Assembly (NCBI RefSeq): GCF_902459685.1
Contig: NZ_CABPSF010000002.1
Location: 496,001 to 560,000 of the forward strand
DNA from: Pandoraea iniqua
GTDB taxonomy: Bacteria > Pseudomonadota > Gammaproteobacteria > Burkholderiales > Burkholderiaceae
Reading direction: 5' to 3'
Length of the DNA: 64,000 nt
The position numbers and the translations under genes were made by a program. Below the pieces are notes generated by a model that saw only the letters and a list, made by a program, of their open reading frames with translations, had not been told where the DNA came from and made no database searches. Position 1 is the stretch's first letter. The number at the start of each line of letters is the position of its first letter. Of this stretch, positions 63,450 to 64,000 are shown in pieces.

Positions 63450-64000
63450 ATGTCAGTCTCGCCGTCCCCCTCATCCGCGCAGCGCCCGTCGCGCGTGCGC
63501 TACTGGATGCTCTTTCTGGTGTTCGTCGGCACCGTGATCAACTATGTCGACCGCGCCAACCTGTCGGTGGCCGCGCCGATGCTCAAGCAGGAGTTCGGTC
63601 TGGGCCCGGTCGAACTGGGCTTCATCTTCTCCGCGTACGCGTGGACGTATGTCATCGCCAACATTCCGGGTGGCTGGGTCATCGACCGGTTCGGCACACG
63701 CGCCATTTATGGCGTGGCCATTCTGAGCTGGTCGGTGCTCACGTTCATGCAGGGTTTCGCGACGCGTTTCGTCACGCTGTTCGGCATGCGGCTTGGCGTG
63801 GGCATTGCCGAGGCACCGACATTCCCGGTCAACAACCGCGTGGTCTCGATCTGGTTTGCCCAGCGCGAGCGGGGCGTGGCGACCAGCGTCTATCTCGTGG
63901 GCCAGTACATCGGCATGGCGGCACTCACGCCGTTGCTGTTCTGGATTGCGCACACGTGGGGCTGGCGTGAGATCTTCTACGCGACGGGCTTGCTTGGCAT
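63450..64000 (+). CDS. MFS transporter, ACS-type (partial at window edge)
   Basis: The first 183 residues of a permease that continues past the right edge. The first helix WMLFLVFVGTVINYVDRANL, then GFIFSAYAWTYVIANIPGGW and ERGVATSVYLVGQYIG (in parts) identify the anion:cation symporter group (glucarate, galactonate, phthalate types). Five or six helices are visible. The ATG is at 63450. With the porin it should form an uptake pair across both membranes, probably under the upstream IclR. Confidence 0.9.
   Translation, partial: MSVSPSPSSAQRPSRVRYWMLFLVFVGTVINYVDRANLSVAAPMLKQEFGLGPVELGFIFSAYAWTYVIANIPGGWVIDRFGTRAIYGVAILSWSVLTFMQGFATRFVTLFGMRLGVGIAEAPTFPVNNRVVSIWFAQRERGVATSVYLVGQYIGMAALTPLLFWIAHTWGWREIFYATGLLG

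Overview
The window is a high-GC chromosomal segment of a Gram-negative bacterium, most likely a betaproteobacterium of the order Burkholderiales (Pandoraea or a close Burkholderiaceae relative). This is inferred from gene content and order: the HpnCDE/Shc hopanoid genes, FucP, PagP, DoxX/pirin, an OmpC-type 360-aa porin, and many LysR/IclR/GntR regulators. I saw no rRNA, tRNA, CRISPR array or intact insertion sequence.

Positions 1-16816 hold a nearly complete hopanoid locus with two linked isoprenoid genes. HpnC, HpnD and HpnE make squalene from farnesyl diphosphate. Shc cyclises it. HpnH and HpnG extend and process the side chain. HpnA and HpnB are hopanoid-associated sugar enzymes, and HpnM and HpnN are envelope trafficking proteins. 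IspH and Dxs (last and first enzymes of the MEP pathway) are interleaved or adjacent.

Positions 14900-24177 carry the most striking system: a tightly packed minus-strand operon that reads as a complete aminoethylphosphonate-lipid pathway. It encodes a CDP-alcohol phosphotransferase fused to a 2-oxoglutarate/Fe(II) oxygenase, an HpnL/YbhN-like membrane flippase-fold protein, a stand-alone nucleotidyltransferase, a PEP mutase fused to a second nucleotidyltransferase, phosphonopyruvate decarboxylase, 2-aminoethylphosphonate transaminase, and finally dxs. The inferred product is a phosphonolipid, possibly hydroxylated, made next to the hopanoid machinery.

Positions 24578-35700 are mixed: a short-chain dehydrogenase, a small unknown protein, a cupin, a PadR/siderophore-interacting-protein pair, a polar amino-acid ABC importer with a Tat-type binding protein, an HU protein with a Lys/Ala/Pro-rich tail at its N-terminus, an exported Pro/Ala-rich unknown, a FucP-type sugar permease and PagP. 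The 665-bp gap after pagP contains three diverged repeats, each ending in a perfect DnaA box. Beyond it lie an acetaldehyde dehydrogenase/hydroxyoxovalerate aldolase pair, an IclR regulator, a PilZ/YcgR protein and an unknown 554-aa protein.

Positions 42382-51337 contain a LysR/pirin/DoxX/NTF2-like group, a LysR/MHS-transporter/M20-amidohydrolase/DUF2817 group and an ammonium channel. Positions 51745-59832 form a catabolic block: monooxygenase-like protein, GntR/FCD regulator, D-2-hydroxyacid dehydrogenase, amidohydrolase, MFS permease, EtfB, EtfA and an L-2-hydroxyglutarate-oxidase-like enzyme. Both flavin dehydrogenases could pass electrons to the linked ETF. The right end has an orphan IS5-type N-terminal-domain protein, a region with strong hairpins, an IclR regulator, a porin with a long operator-like inverted repeat, and the start of an MFS transporter cut by the window edge.
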